A stretch of 64,000 nucleotides of DNA. Source: Spinacia oleracea. Its lineage: Eukaryota; Streptophyta; Magnoliopsida; Caryophyllales; Amaranthaceae. Below the pieces are notes generated by a model. The model had not been told where the DNA came from. It saw only the letters and a program-made list of their open reading frames with translations, and did not search any database. A program made the position numbers and the translations under genes. The stretch is taken from NCBI RefSeq assembly GCF_020520425.1, contig NC_079491.1:22559449-22623448 (forward strand), given 5' to 3'. Below are positions 1 through 11,359 of this stretch, piece by piece. Every line of letters begins with the position of its first letter. Position 1 is the first letter of the stretch.

Positions 1-1159
1 TCTGCAAGTTAAAAGGTTAAACCATATTGAGTCTCCCTTCCTAACATTTAAATCAATAAGCACCCATATGTAATTGTCATCCCTTACTAAGAGTCTACGG
101 CCTCAATACTCTCTCACACCAATAAAAAGAATATGTTATAGTATTTGCAAAATGGAAACGGTCACATTCTGAAAATCATTCCCCCATAGTCGCACAACCC
201 CTAAAGTGAACCTAAGGTGTCAATACCATTGGCAAGAAAAATTAATGGCCTCAAGGCTTATAATCACATTGGGTCACGACTATCATAGTCCTCTCGAGTC
301 ACTCACTCCTTGAAATACTATTAAGTACGGACTAAAAGATTTTCCATGAATGCAACATGACCAACCATGAAAATACCCAAATCGGCATACCATAAGGCTA
401 CCATTGGGGTAAAGCAATACACACTAAGAGAGAAGCCGCACTAATGATTCTAGTCTTGCAAAAATAAAAATTCGATCTCCCCAATTAACTACCTTGCCAA
501 CATTAAGCAAAATGGCGCATGACAAATGAACACCCAAGGGTTAAAATCTAAAGTGTCAACCAACAAAAGTTATGGTCCAATTAGCCTAAGTCTGAGAGTC
601 GCTTGGTCAAGTATTGTAGGCTTATGCCACGTCATTATTTTGAGTCTAGGCCACCTCCTTGTATTCATACACGGGTTATAATCAGAAAGATTAATGAAAG
701 TTCGAGTCTAAATTGCAACTTCCAATTAAATCCCAGAAACTGGAATCTGAAAAGAAGCAAAAATTATTTTCAATGTAATTCTTTCGTTAAATTTCAATAA
801 GGTAAAAACAAAATTTTGAATCTACGCTATTTGCACATTTTAAGAAACAACTAAATACGCTTGCAAAGTAAGACAATTTAAAAAGGTCCACCCTAGGCCC
901 ACTAAAATTAAAGGTCCACTATAGGCCTACCAAACGAGGCTCACTCAGTCTCGCCTCGTGACTCAAAGACCACAACCACCTACCTTTTAGCCCAAATAAA
1001 AAAAATTATGTTGAGGGGGGAAATCCCGAAAAAAAGAAAAAATAGAAAGAGAAAAGAGAGAGCGAAAAGAGCGAGCCATGAAATACTTAGCCCGTACCTC
1101 CCAAAGTGCGAAACCTACCCAAGTAAACGAAGGAAGAGAATTGAGTCAACCAATCCAAA

Positions 1160-1459
1160 TCATAAAGTTCTACGATGTCTACCCTTTCCAATCCTTATGT
1201 TCTTAGACGCCTTCGCTCTTGGGCCCCTGTTCAGCTCATTTAACCCATCCACGTTCTCATTGCCATAACCCAAGAAACCATTACCTCGACTCGTGTTCTT
1301 GAACTTGTTGTCAACCGCAAACCACGCACGGCCATTGACACGTGCGTCATACCCATTATTTCCAAAGCCCAAACCTGTTCTTACACCACCATTGGCATAA
1401 TGACCATATAACTTGTGTGGATACATCCTATACCCTTGAGCTGTCCCCATGCTATTCAT
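1160..1459 (-). pseudogene. Antisense fragment of a YTH-domain (ECT-like) m6A reader gene
   Basis: The minus strand reads 99 residues without a stop. They are Gly, Asn, Tyr and Arg rich and include GYGNENVDGLNELNRGPRAK, which resembles the linker just before the YTH domain of plant EVOLUTIONARILY CONSERVED C-TERMINAL REGION (ECT) proteins. Upstream the frame continues through one stop to about 1552 (reading TQDDLKDGLNEWYRY before the stop). After the RGPRAK segment similarity seems to end, and the YTH domain itself is absent. The fragment lies antisense inside a retrotransposon 3' region, so it is probably a captured or retroposed gene piece, not a working gene. Recognition is by motif memory; a protein search would settle it. 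Confidence 0.6.
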
Positions 1460-1713
1460 TGGCCTTGGTTAATGTAATCCTCATGCTTGACTAATACCTA
1501 TACCACTCATTCAACCCATCTTTCAAGTCGTCTTGAGTTACGAATGTAAAAAAAAAACAAATGAAAAGTACATTCTACGCTTAACATAAAAAAATATATA
1601 AAAAATGTGAATAACAAAAAAGGAACTTTGCAAAGCGCCCCTAAAATTAGTCTAAAAAAAAAGAAAAATAAGCATTTAGCGCACCAAAAAAGATCCGCCC
1701 AGAAATAATTTTA

Positions 1714-1731
1714 GCGCCCACAGCTGGGCGC
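1714..1731. repeat. CGCCCA/TGGGCG palindrome
   Basis: Near-perfect inverted repeat, GCGCCCA, four bases, TGGGCGC. It is the first of eight related palindromes in this element; the others are at 3762-3806, 4853-4896 and, inside the LTR, 6825-6912. Confidence 0.75.
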
Positions 1732-3761
1732 CGAATCTCTCTGCTTGCTGAAAAATTTGTCCAGAAGTGCTCGTCATCTTATCCGCACATGCACGGAAAA
1801 ATAACGAACACTTGGAGGGGTACAACACGTATTCAGGTATACGTACCAAAAAAAAAACATGAAAAGAAAATACATGCACTCAAAAAAATATAAAATAAAT
1901 TTTTGGCTTACGGCAAGGCAGCAGATTAAAATAATAATAAACTTCACTTATTCTACCGTTTTAAATAATATGTTTCCACCTCAGAACGTACTTGTTTAAA
2001 TTCGGCATTCTAAGAAACCATTTTCTAGGCTAAGAACTACGCAAGACCTGATTCCAAATTAAATCTATTTAAGGCGGATACGTAGGCAATCCATGATTCG
2101 GTCCAACCAATTTGCAAAATATTAAAGCCTATAGAATAACAAGAATAAAAATAGAAGTCCCTTATTGAAATTTAATTACTTGCAACCCAAGTCGAAAGAA
2201 AGATTTAAGTCAAAAGAAGAATCCAAGTCATAAAGATGCCAAAATTAATGAGCACACATCGAAAAATAATAAGGGCACGTACCCTTGCCAGAAGGAGCAC
2301 TCACACTCCTAGGCACTTAGCCAAGACTCAAAAGATCGCTTTGCCTCAATTGAATGGGGGCTAGCGCAAGCGTCCATGACCTCTAAAGTACTCGACTTGA
2401 CCCCCTCTAAAGCGAACTAACTCGCTTAAAGACCTTCTTTCACCACTAAGACACAGTCATAATCGCCAACAAGTAATAAGGGCAGTAAGCTTGCAATAAA
2501 GAGGATTGTTCTATGGCGTCGCCCCATCGTTCCTTCGAGCTCAGGGCACCCGTTCATGGTAACTCAAATGCTCGCGCATCCCCTTTGAAAAAATCAGACA
2601 TTGTCAATAGGACTTGGCACTTAACCAAGGCTCACCCTACTCAGACATATGACACGGGCATCTAAAATCGAAAACTGAAAACATTATTAATGGGAAGACA
2701 TAACAGCAACTGGGGGCTAAAAAAATTGAAATGAAAGAGATAGGGAAGGAACTAAGTATACCTCGACCTTTTATACAGACATACACCAAGAAAATCTAAG
2801 TCAATTTTAAAACGGTTTATATTCCCGCAATTCTGGAAAAGATAGCCCTAAAAGCCTAAAGCATATGCCAAACGGACACAAGTATATCTTGACGCCCGCA
2901 CCCCGGCTTCCAGCAAATCCTTAGACAGCATTCCAAAAATCGTAACAGTATTTTTGATTCACTCAATGTAATCCTGTACGAACCCGTCTATAAGTCAACC
3001 TACTTAGGACACCTCGGATTGTACACAGTAGGACTCGGATTTTAAATAATTTTCGGATTTTAAATAATTTTCAAATGATTTTTAAAAGACTTCTTCGAAC
3101 ATAATAAAGTGTCGTTGGTTTAAGCTAAGTATGCGTTTATCTCAATTTTGCAAGCGAGTCAAAAGATTTCCAAATATGATTATGGGTAAAGAAAGGCACC
3201 TAACTTTTGGTCAAGGCACACTTCAACATGTGACTACCTTGACCATGGCAATGTCGCACAATACGACATTTACAAGAAAAGTAGCAAATTACTACCCAAA
3301 CGTACCTCGCACTAAACGAGTCTGGTTCAAACTATTCATGATCCATGTCACCATGAATGCATAAAGACGTATGCAAAGCATTATAGCACCAAGCCAATCC
3401 CGTAGCTACAATTGGGGGCTTGAGAAAAACACTCTAAAAATACTCGAAATGACGATTTTATCGCAAATTCTCGACGCTAATGCTATACATACATCATAGG
3501 GGCACAATCCTAAGCTTTAAGCATGTAAAACGAACCTTAGAATGGCTGCAACCCCTCCCAAATTCTAAGCATTACTTAGAGTATATAAAGTCGCCCCACT
3601 AACAAGGGTAACTGAAAATCGCGAGTCACCAAAACTCCGATCAAACCACTGCACATAACGCTCGCCCTATAAAGCGCCCGTTACACAGTCTACATCGTTC
3701 CAAAGCAAAAGCGAAAGAAAAAAAAAATACTGTCAAAATTCTGCCCAGAAATCATTTTCAA

Positions 3762-4896
3762 CGCCCAGAGCTGGGCGCCTATATCCTTAACGCCCCAGCC
3801 TGGGCGCTAAATCTTTCTGCTAGCCAAGTTTTGCCCAGATATAAAAATAAGAAAGAAACACCTATGAATCCTCGCATCGAACGAAGTAATAAGCCGTGCA
3901 AACCCACGCAGAAGATGCTACACTTGTTCAAACACCTGAACGAGGTATAATAAAATACTCCAATGCAAAAAATAATAATATCCCAACACCTGGAGGAATG
4001 TTCTGAGACACGCCGTTAGGCCACACGAGCATGCGTTGCACCATAATCCCACAGTACAAGTCTAAAAAAGGGTAAGGCACATTGCACTAATGCAAGCACG
4101 ACCAAGAGTAAGAGGCAAAGACTACTTATCGCCCAAATGCAAGCCACACGACTTCTACATTAAGGATTAAAGGTAGCAAAACATTACCTACCACGGAAGG
4201 GATAGCTCGCACCTACACGAGCGAAACCCCAAGGCATCTTTCTCGAAAGAACCTACAAAATCGTACGCCAAAAGGAAGCATCCCAACATGAATACTTGGG
4301 GGCTCCAAGCTACGAAACAACCATAACAAAATAAAAAATCTCGAAGCAAGTGTTTGAACAATGGAAAGGGCACGATGTTTGAGCCCAGTTCATGAATGGA
4401 CCTGACCCCTATCAAGCTTCTAAGCAAACTATTCAAAATCAGTCATTGTTCAAAAAAAATGATTCAAGCAAACTGATTAATGGACCGCACACAACGGCCA
4501 TTCTATGAACGCTCGTTCGCACATACATATCATCATTCACGAACACGTTCAAAAAATATAAGAGCGATCAAAGTCTTACACCTCAAGGTATGTTCCTCGG
4601 GCCATATAGACTCGCCCGACTATTGCAATAACTGTACGCCTTAAGAGCAACAGTTCCTTAAAATAATCGCCCCAAAGCGACAAGCACCGTAGTCCACCAA
4701 TCGGCTACGACTTCTCAAAGAAAATCATCACGTTCTAAAAACAAAGAAAAAAAACAAAAGAAAAGAGAATACATAGAACTTCCAAGTGAAATAAACGAAT
4801 GAACAAGAGGCCGACTGTGTCATCAAAAGACCAGCCCAAACAACACTTTCAACGCCCCACCTGGGCGTGAATTATTTCAACGCCCAGGCCTGGGCG
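3762..4896. repeat. Cluster of four CGCCCAG/CTGGGCG palindromes
   Basis: Four palindromic boxes lie at 3762-3777, 3791-3806, 4853-4867 and 4881-4896. The last, CGCCCAGGCCTGGGCG, is a perfect 16-bp palindrome. The centres differ (AGAGCT, AGCCT, AGGCCT) while the CGCCC and GGGCG arms persist. The flanking words TTTCAA and GCGCC(G/T) also recur, so the units look copied, not coincidental. Confidence 0.75.
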
Positions 4897-5335
4897 CCGA
4901 AAATGAATCCAGGCTCAAAAGGCCCTAACTTCTATTGGGCCCTGCCATATTTCGGCTTGAAAATTGCCGATTTCTTCACTGAAAGTCGCACCTCACGGCT
5001 TTGTTAAGAGTAGCACACTACTATAGAAGGTCGCTCGCACATACGAGCATGACCCCAAACATGATTACAAGATGCGAAAAACAACCGACGAGCCCCAGTG
5101 CTTGGGGGCTCGCAAAAAATGGACTCCAACAAGGAGCGCGCAATCAAAATCACATTTCCAGACTGCGCCACACACCATATCATGTTTAGATATCTCAAAA
5201 AATATTGTTAAACAAAAATATACACAGTGTGGACCCACTTATAGGACACATCTAATCAGGAAATATTACGACCCACCAACAGGTTGTAATCACCAAAAGC
5301 TCTTCTACATAGGCAAAATAAGAAATTCAAAATGG

Positions 5336-5834
5336 GCTCGCCCACCCTCAGCGGGCGGGGTCTGCGTCACTAGCCGCGTAGGTCCTCAGTTTTTCGAAGA
5401 ATAAAGTCTTCAAATTTAAAATAGGCTCGCCATCTTCAGCCGGCGGGGTCTACGGCGCAAACCACGTAGGTCCTTATTTTAAAAAAAAAACAAAAATTTC
5501 AAAACAGATTCGTCCACTTCTATCGGACGGGGGGTCCACCCTCAGCGGACAGGTTCGCCATCTTCAGCCGGCGGGGTCTACGTCACAAACCGCGTAGGTC
5601 CTTATTTTCAAAAACATCAAACAGATTCGTCCACTTCTATCGGACGGGGGGTCCACCCTCAGCGGACAGGTTCGCTATCTTCAGTCGGCGGGGTCTACGT
5701 CACAAACCGCGTAGGTCCTTATTTTCAAAAACATCAAACAGATTCGTCCACTTCTATCGGACGGGGGGTCCACCCTCAGCGGACAGGCTCGCCCACCTTC
5801 AGCGGGCGGGGTCTGCGTCACTAATAGCGCAGGT
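5336..5834 (+). repeat. Hairpin-rich tandem array, 117-bp unit
   Basis: Three head-to-tail units start at 5505, 5622 and 5739 with a spacing of exactly 117 bp. Two shorter related half-units precede them at about 5336 and 5422. Each unit holds two short stem-loops with nine- or ten-base loops (stems CGTCC/GGACG, GTCC/GGAC, CGCC/GGCG or CGCCC/GGGCG) and then the constant phrase GCGTAGGTCCTTATTTT. The array sits in the 3' untranslated part of the retroelement, about 0.5 kb before its LTR. Confidence 0.85.
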
Positions 5835-6069
5835 CCTTAGTCGCTGCAGCGATAACTTTTATTGGTTTTCTCTTTTTCCAAAAATTAAAGGATTGGTTTT
5901 TCGTTTTTCCAAAAAAGAGCGATGTGTTGGATTTTCCTTCGTTTTACGTCCTATAAAAACAAGGGGGTTTTCTCGTTTAGCTAGCCCTGAAAATGAGAAT
6001 CTTTAAAAACATTTTACCTCGTGATTGGGCTCGGCCAGGCCCAATTACACTTTACAGCTTTAATTTCGA

Positions 6070-6205
6070 AAACATCTGTAGTTACTCCCAATGACAAAGT
6101 GGGGGAGTTTCTACGCATCCTTAGATCCTTCCAATGACAAAGTGAGGAAGTTTCTATACTATCAGTTGACAAATCCCAATGACACGTGAGGGATATGTCG
6201 ACACT
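6070..6205 (+). repeat. Short degenerate direct repeats before the polypurine tract
   Basis: The phrase CCAATGACAAAGTG followed by GGAGTTTCTA-like sequence occurs at about 6088 and 6130, and a third weaker copy (CCCAATGACACGTGAGG) lies near 6176. They resemble decayed tandem units in the same 3' untranslated region. Confidence 0.5.
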
Positions 6206-6339
6206 TCAAGTGATGACCCTTAAGTCAAATGTTATCACTCGGGGGCTCGTGAGACCCTCGCAAAACAGGTCACATACACCATGGCTTGTGTGACGCACTC
6301 CGTCTAATACTTTGACCATCGTCTTACTCCAAGACTCAG

Positions 6340-6356
6340 TCAAAGTGGGGGCTAAC
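6340..6356 (+). promoter_or_regulatory. Polypurine tract of the Tat-like element
   Basis: CAAAGTGGGGGCTAAC lies directly before the TGTAGACACC LTR start. This is the expected position of the primer for plus-strand DNA synthesis during reverse transcription. Confidence 0.7.
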
Positions 6357-6824
6357 TGTAGACACCTACTTTTGTCCCCATTCCCGCAAGGGAAAGGTTC
6401 CATGATGAAAGCATAAAAACTCCACTTGACAACGCATCTCCTATAAAATAAACGAATCTCGATTCCCCATTTCATTTCACCCGAAACCTGCTATTTATGG
6501 AAACCTGCTAAAAATAGTAACTGCCGTAAAAGGTAGCTTCTAAAAGTGGCAAATCATAAAAGATAGAAACCTGTCAGAATTAGGTGTTGCACTCCAACAT
6601 AAATCCTAAAATGAGATAGAAAACTGCGAGAATCCTATTCCTAATAGGATTCGGAAATAAGAGTTACGTATTAATTAAAATCCTAACGAACCTAGAGTTC
6701 GTAACGGGCCCAGACGCATTTCGTCATGAAATTGATACGCGCTAAAAGACTCGAATTAATCTCAAACTCTCCGGATTCTAGGAATCCGAATCTGACAAAG
6801 AAACGGCCCAAACAGCAATTTCAA

Positions 6825-6912
6825 CGCCCAGCCCTGGGCGCTGAAATTTCCAGGATCCTATTTTCAACGCCCAGAGCTGGGCGCCGAAATCTTTGACGCC
6901 CAGAGCTGGGCG
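6825..6912. repeat. Three palindromes inside the LTR
   Basis: CGCCCAG/CTGGGCG boxes at 6825-6840, 6868-6883 and 6897-6912, about 80-170 bp upstream of the TATA box. They match the boxes of the internal region, so the motif occurs in both the LTR and the body of the element. Confidence 0.75.
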
Positions 6913-6993
6913 CTGAAAGTACCTGGGTACGTATTTTTTCCTAACTCTTTGCGGATTAGAACTCTGCAATTCTATCTTTCCACGAACTCTTCC

Positions 6994-7003
6994 CTATAAA
7001 TAG
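6994..7003 (+). promoter_or_regulatory. TATA box of the Tat-like LTR
   Basis: CTATAAATAG in an otherwise mixed context within the LTR. Transcription would be expected to start about 30 bp downstream, marking the U3/R boundary. Confidence 0.65.
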
Positions 7004-7863
7004 GCCCCTAGTTTTGACGTGAAACAATACACAACAAACACATAATATATTCTGAGTATTGACTCTAAACCCCTTAGCCTAAGCCTCTCGCTGCGAAACT
7101 GTTCACGCGTTCTGTCGCAATCGATCCATAAATCGAACAGAACGTATCCTGTCCCATAATCGAGATTCGTTAAATAAAAAGGAGAAATAGCAAAGTCAAA
7201 GTGGTTAGTTTTCTGAGAACCGTGACGCACCTCTCAAGGGTGCGTCGTAATGTGTCCCTTTTCGATGATTTAACTGCTTTCCTCGCCCTTTTTATGAACT
7301 GTTAAACTAACCTAATCTGATTGTTCTATCACGCCTAACAAATATAATATTTTTGGGAAATCGGATTATCATGCTAGGTCCCTTAATGCTATTTAAATCA
7401 GATAATCACGATCGAATTAGTATTATATGTTGCATATTGCTAAAATCAACTCAGATTAGTTTAATAGTTAACGCATGTCCCTTCAATTATTTATGCTGAG
7501 CTAGTAAGGATATCCTGCCTCTGGAGTTATCGACGAGCGAATTACTCCTCTCGGTAGTTACAGTCCCCCGAACCCTCAATCTCTACCTTGCGGGTGTATA
7601 TTGAGAGATCCCCACACCAGGGATCACAAGGGAACCTACGGCCGTCGTGGTCAAACATAATTGCACTCCCTTTATGTCACGATAACCGGGTTTTGTCAGT
7701 TTTTCTCATTGTTGTTAAAAACTGAATGGCGACTCCTATATTACTAGTCAATTGGGTGTATACTCACAGGAAATCCAATTACACTTGATTGAATAAAAAG
7801 AATCGTCACACCCACGAGGGACAAGGTCACGCATTAGCCTCGCGCTTTTTCGACCCCCTCACA

Positions 7864-8012
7864 ACCTCCACTACCCCTTACACATTTCCCACTAACTATA
7901 TTAAAAAATACTAACTATGAACTATCACTCATTAAATTAAGAAGTCAATTCATGTGTCTTAAACTGCTCACCAGTCAAACCGGTGCGAGTATTAAGGGAC
8001 TGAAGGAGTATT
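7864..8012. mobile_element. Stowaway MITE, right-hand part only
   Basis: The sequence ends AAGGGACTGAAGGAGTA at about 8010, a diverged form of the usual Stowaway end GGGACGGAGGGAG plus TA. No left end is present; the retrotransposon LTR starts this side abruptly, so the MITE may have been split by that insertion. Confidence 0.4.
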
Positions 8013-8799
8013 ACTATTTTTTTTATAATCAGGAAGTATTACTAAATAATTAATTAATAAAAAGGATTAATTATTAAAAATCTCCTTCCTAATAATTACC
8101 CTTGCATCTCTGGTCCTTCAACTCTCCCAACCTTTTCTCACATTCTGCCTCTCTCTCCCTCTCTCCATTATAAAATCACCGTCTGCTACACCATCACTCA
8201 TACCCGCAGCAAAGTTGCGACTCTCTTTCACTTCTTTTTCTTCTCTTCGACAAGATATTGCTTCCAATTAGGCTGAATTCAACCATCGACGCTTCATTAA
8301 AATAATTTATTTATTTTCTCTAAAACCCTAGTCTAGATTTCGAAATATGATTTTTTTATTCCTTGATATGTCTTCCGCAAATTATTGATGGTTTGATCTC
8401 TATACTATGAAATTTGACCTACAAGTTGGGTTTTATTTATGAAATTAGGTTTATTTAATAATTATATCATTTTTTAATAAGGGTCTGATCGTTTTATTAT
8501 GCGGATGGGGACTTTTTGGTGTTTTAATGGAATGATCCCTTGTCTTGCAAGATTGAATGCTCTTTTGTCTCTAATGTCGTGATATGTTTCCATCGTGGTA
8601 ATTGAAGCATTATGTAATGCTCTGATTTCTATTTAGGTGTAAAAATATTATCACGGTAGTTGTAAAATTATTTTTTATTCATTTATTTGATTCAATAACT
8701 TTTTATGGAAAAGATTTAGTATATTTGACAAAAAAAAATTATTAATATTTTGAAAATCTGTCAAAATCTTTTGTACTCCATATATTTTCGAACAATTCT
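8013..8799. other. Possible remnant of a gene promoter and leader
   Basis: No frame of note. A TATAAAAT at about 8168 follows a CT-rich run and is followed by a pyrimidine-rich stretch with AAACCCTAG near 8324, all typical of plant 5' leaders. The following 400 bp are AT-rich and could be an intron leading to the decayed coding remnant at 8800. This is inference from base composition. Confidence 0.3.
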
Positions 8800-9660
8800 T
8801 TGTTCCTCAATTATTTTATAAAAAAATGGTCAAATTATAATTTTAAATTATTCTTGCATGCACGAGACCTAATCTATTTTTTTTTTATTAATGTTATGTC
8901 ATGCACCTCCAAAGTTATGAACATGCAGCTCTACAAGTATTATGTTGGGCATACGGTTGATGAGTTGATCCAGTATAATATGGCATATGTTAAAACAAAA
9001 AAATTTGTTGAGTGCACTTGCAAACAGCTTAGTCAGCTAGGTAGTCGATCTTCTTTGGAAACATTCACTCTGTGTTCTTCATCTCAACAATGTTACATTT
9101 ATGAGATACATTTTAAAAAGGTGGACAAAGACTATTATGTCCACTAAGGTGGATGACACTGTTGTCGAGGAGTCGTGAGTGGTTCCTTCTTGCGTTTGGA
9201 GAATACATACGTGAGGAGTTTTACTAGGCTGATCAACTTTAGTCAACATGATTCATGTGCAAGGAGTGTATCCAAAACATATTTTAATGAGTGTAAAAGT
9301 AAAGTTGAACTCTTGATTGAAGGGTATCCAAATGAAGATGTTTTGTCGAAGATGAGTCCCCTATTAATATGGTGGAGAACATTTAACACGAGAATTCGCT
9401 AGAACCAGAAGCCGTAATGGGAGAAACTATAATTGAACCCATTGATTCCATGAATATGGAATCTTTAGTTGATGTTGAAATTGAACAAGTCGCTCAACCA
9501 AAGATTAAGGCCCATTAAGAGGAGGGACAAAGGAGTGAGGAATACTAGGTTAAAAATCACACAAGAGAAGATATGCAATAAGTTGAAAAATCGGAAGCTG
9601 AAGTCCTAGAAGAAAAAACAACAAAGGTTGTTAAAATGAAAGCTAAAGCACATGAAGCAG
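8800..9660 (+). pseudogene. Decayed coding remnant, unassigned
   Basis: Three reading segments follow one another in different frames. 8800-9147 contains YYVGHTVDELIQYNMAYVKT, 9175-9402 contains SFLRLENTYVRSFTRLINFS, and 9403-9660 reads an acidic, Lys-rich tail (SMNMESLVDVEIEQVAQPK, then EAEVLEEKTTKVVKMKAKAH) interrupted by several stops. The composition of these segments is protein-like, while the frame changes and stops say it is dead or that the pieces are separate exons. I recognise no family. A CT-rich leader-like stretch lies upstream. Confidence 0.4.
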
Positions 9661-9712
9661 TATTATAAGTGTTCTGCATGTTTGTACAATATGTTCTCTA
9701 TAAACCTGATAT

Positions 9713-9971
9713 CTCCCTCTGTTCCATATCGAAGCTCCAATTTCTAATTTCCACGTTTGCGAATGCACATTTTGTATCATTTATATATCTAATTATACAT
9801 TAGGAAAAATTATAAACTTTTGATATTATTAAAGTATTGATTGAGACGAATCTAACAAGACCCCACATAAATATGTTTTTTCTTGTATATTGGAAATAAT
9901 TTAGAATATTTTCTTCAATTGTAAATAATGTCAAAATTCTAAATTGAAACATTATTATGGAACGGAGGGAG
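9713..9971. mobile_element. Stowaway-like MITE (259 bp)
   Basis: Terminal inverted repeats: left CTCCCTCTGTTCCATA, right ATGGAACGGAGGGAG, with TA after the right end. The interior is AT-rich and contains ACAAGACCCCACAT, also typical of this Tc1/mariner MITE family in plants. Confidence 0.75.
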
Positions 9972-9973
9972 TA

Positions 9974-10362
9974 TATTTAATGTCTTTTGACAACTGAGGG
10001 AGTATATGTTACTAAATATTCTTTAATGTATAACAATGTGTTCTATTTTAACAAGACCCCAATGGGTGTTGAGCAGTTGCTTTGTCCTCACAAGAAGATG
10101 TTTGCACTTCTACTAGATTCTTATTGTACTTTATTGAAGTTTTGTGCAGGAGATTGATTGACAGAGATGGAGAAGAGAGAAGATCAAAGGTGGAATGTGT
10201 GGGTGAAAATTCAAACTAAAGTGAAAACATTAAAGAACATGAAGAAGAAGCGAAGGTGAAAGGGAAAAAGCAGATGAAAATAGAGGAAAGTGATGGAAAA
10301 CCTAACACAACCCCTTGAAGTGGGCTCCACTAACGACAAACATAACAGTTTCCGTTAAGAGA
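9974..10362. other. Intergenic stretch, no gene seen
   Basis: Between two Stowaway MITEs. A purine-rich, Lys/Glu-coding segment at about 10150-10315 may belong to the decayed remnant upstream, but no start, frame or family can be supported. Confidence 0.4.
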
Positions 10363-10364
10363 TA

Positions 10365-10622
10365 TTCCATCCGTTTTGATATAATGGAGACAATTCACCT
10401 TTTCACGCTTGCCAATGTAAATGTTTAGGCTATAATATCTCTAATTTTGTATTGGTAAAAATCATAAAAAGTTGATATTCCGAAAGTACATATCGAGATG
10501 AACCAAACAAAACCCCACATGACTATATTTTTTCTTACCCATAAATCACAAATGACAGTCAAATTAAAATTTGTGAAATGTGTCAAATGTCAAAGTATCC
10601 TATTATTTCGAAACAGAGGAAG
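10365..10622. mobile_element. Stowaway-like MITE, diverged (258 bp)
   Basis: Left end TTCCATCCGTTTTGATATAA preceded by TA; right end TTATTTCGAAACAGAGGAAG followed by TA. Length and interior (AACAAAACCCCACAT) match the MITE at 9713-9971, but the ends are more degraded, so it is probably older. Confidence 0.65.
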
Positions 10623-10624
10623 TA

Positions 10625-11359
10625 TCATTTTTTGTTTCCAGTTTTTCTGTTTTTTACAAAACTAAAAACCAAAATATGAAAATCACAAAAAGAAGTTTTT
10701 TTTTTTTTTGTCAGCCTTCTAAATTAACATGATTGCTATAAATATGACTTTTTTTTTGTTTGTTTATAATTCAATCAAATCATATGACTATCAAAATCAT
10801 ATTGTTTTAAATCTTAACCCTTTAATTTTGGAATCAATCTCATCCATCCATTTATTTTTTCAATTCGTTTTTTTAAAATCAATTTTCCCGTCACCAGATA
10901 TTCTTTTTAAAAAAACTGTTTTTCCATTAAAAAAAATAAACTGCTTTACTTCTACATAAATCATATTGTATATCAAATTTTCCATTAAAAACCAGAAAAT
11001 TTATCCACCATGATCGAGTGAAGCCCTCCACTACTTACACAATTTATTTTGAGAAGAATCGCAACTTATATAATTGATTGCTTTGTTAATTAAATTACTT
11101 TATTTTATTTATCAAATTGTTTTTCTGAGTTTTGATGCTAATGGAGTATAATCTCCGGTGAAAGATATGAAGTAAAGTGACAAAAAATTCTTTGGTAAGG
11201 ATAACAACGGTGGACATAAATTGAAGTACTCCATAATTGTTTTTGAAGGAGATCAGTGTAAACAGATTACAAATATAATGCATGCATCAATAGTAACTAT
11301 TATTATTATTCTTATTATTTTGTATTCTTTAAAAAAAAAAAAAATCAAAAGTCAACAAA
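10625..11359. other. AT-rich intergenic stretch
   Basis: Homopolymer-rich DNA with short chance frames only. I see no gene, RNA or element ends here. Confidence 0.5.

Larger units (their letters stand above)
1..6356 (+). mobile_element. Tat/Ogre-like Ty3/gypsy retrotransposon, 3' internal region
   Basis: Non-coding 3' internal part of a large LTR retrotransposon whose 5' side lies outside the window. It ends in a purine-rich tract followed at once by a TG...CA LTR at 6357. No gag or pol frame is visible. The stretch is recognisable by repeated TGGGGGCT motifs (near 2355, 2712, 3413, 4296, 5103, 6240 and 6346), CGCCCAG/CTGGGCG palindromes and a hairpin array at 5336-5834. A long variable 3' untranslated region with tandem repeats is characteristic of the Tat/Ogre lineage, which is the basis for the class call; no protein domain confirms it. 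Confidence 0.7.
6357..7863 (+). repeat. 3' LTR of the Tat-like element (1507 bp)
   Basis: Starts TGTAGACACCTACTTTTGTC directly after the polypurine tract and ends CCCCTCACA, so it has TG...CA ends. It contains a TATA box and three CGCCCAG/CTGGGCG palindromes. The partner LTR is outside the window, so neither target duplication nor age can be read. The right flank at 7864 looks like the tail of a Stowaway MITE. Confidence 0.8.

Noticed and set aside
5505-5855. Direct repeats with regular spacing considered as a CRISPR array
   Set aside because: No unique spacers; units are contiguous tandem repeats in a plant retroelement.
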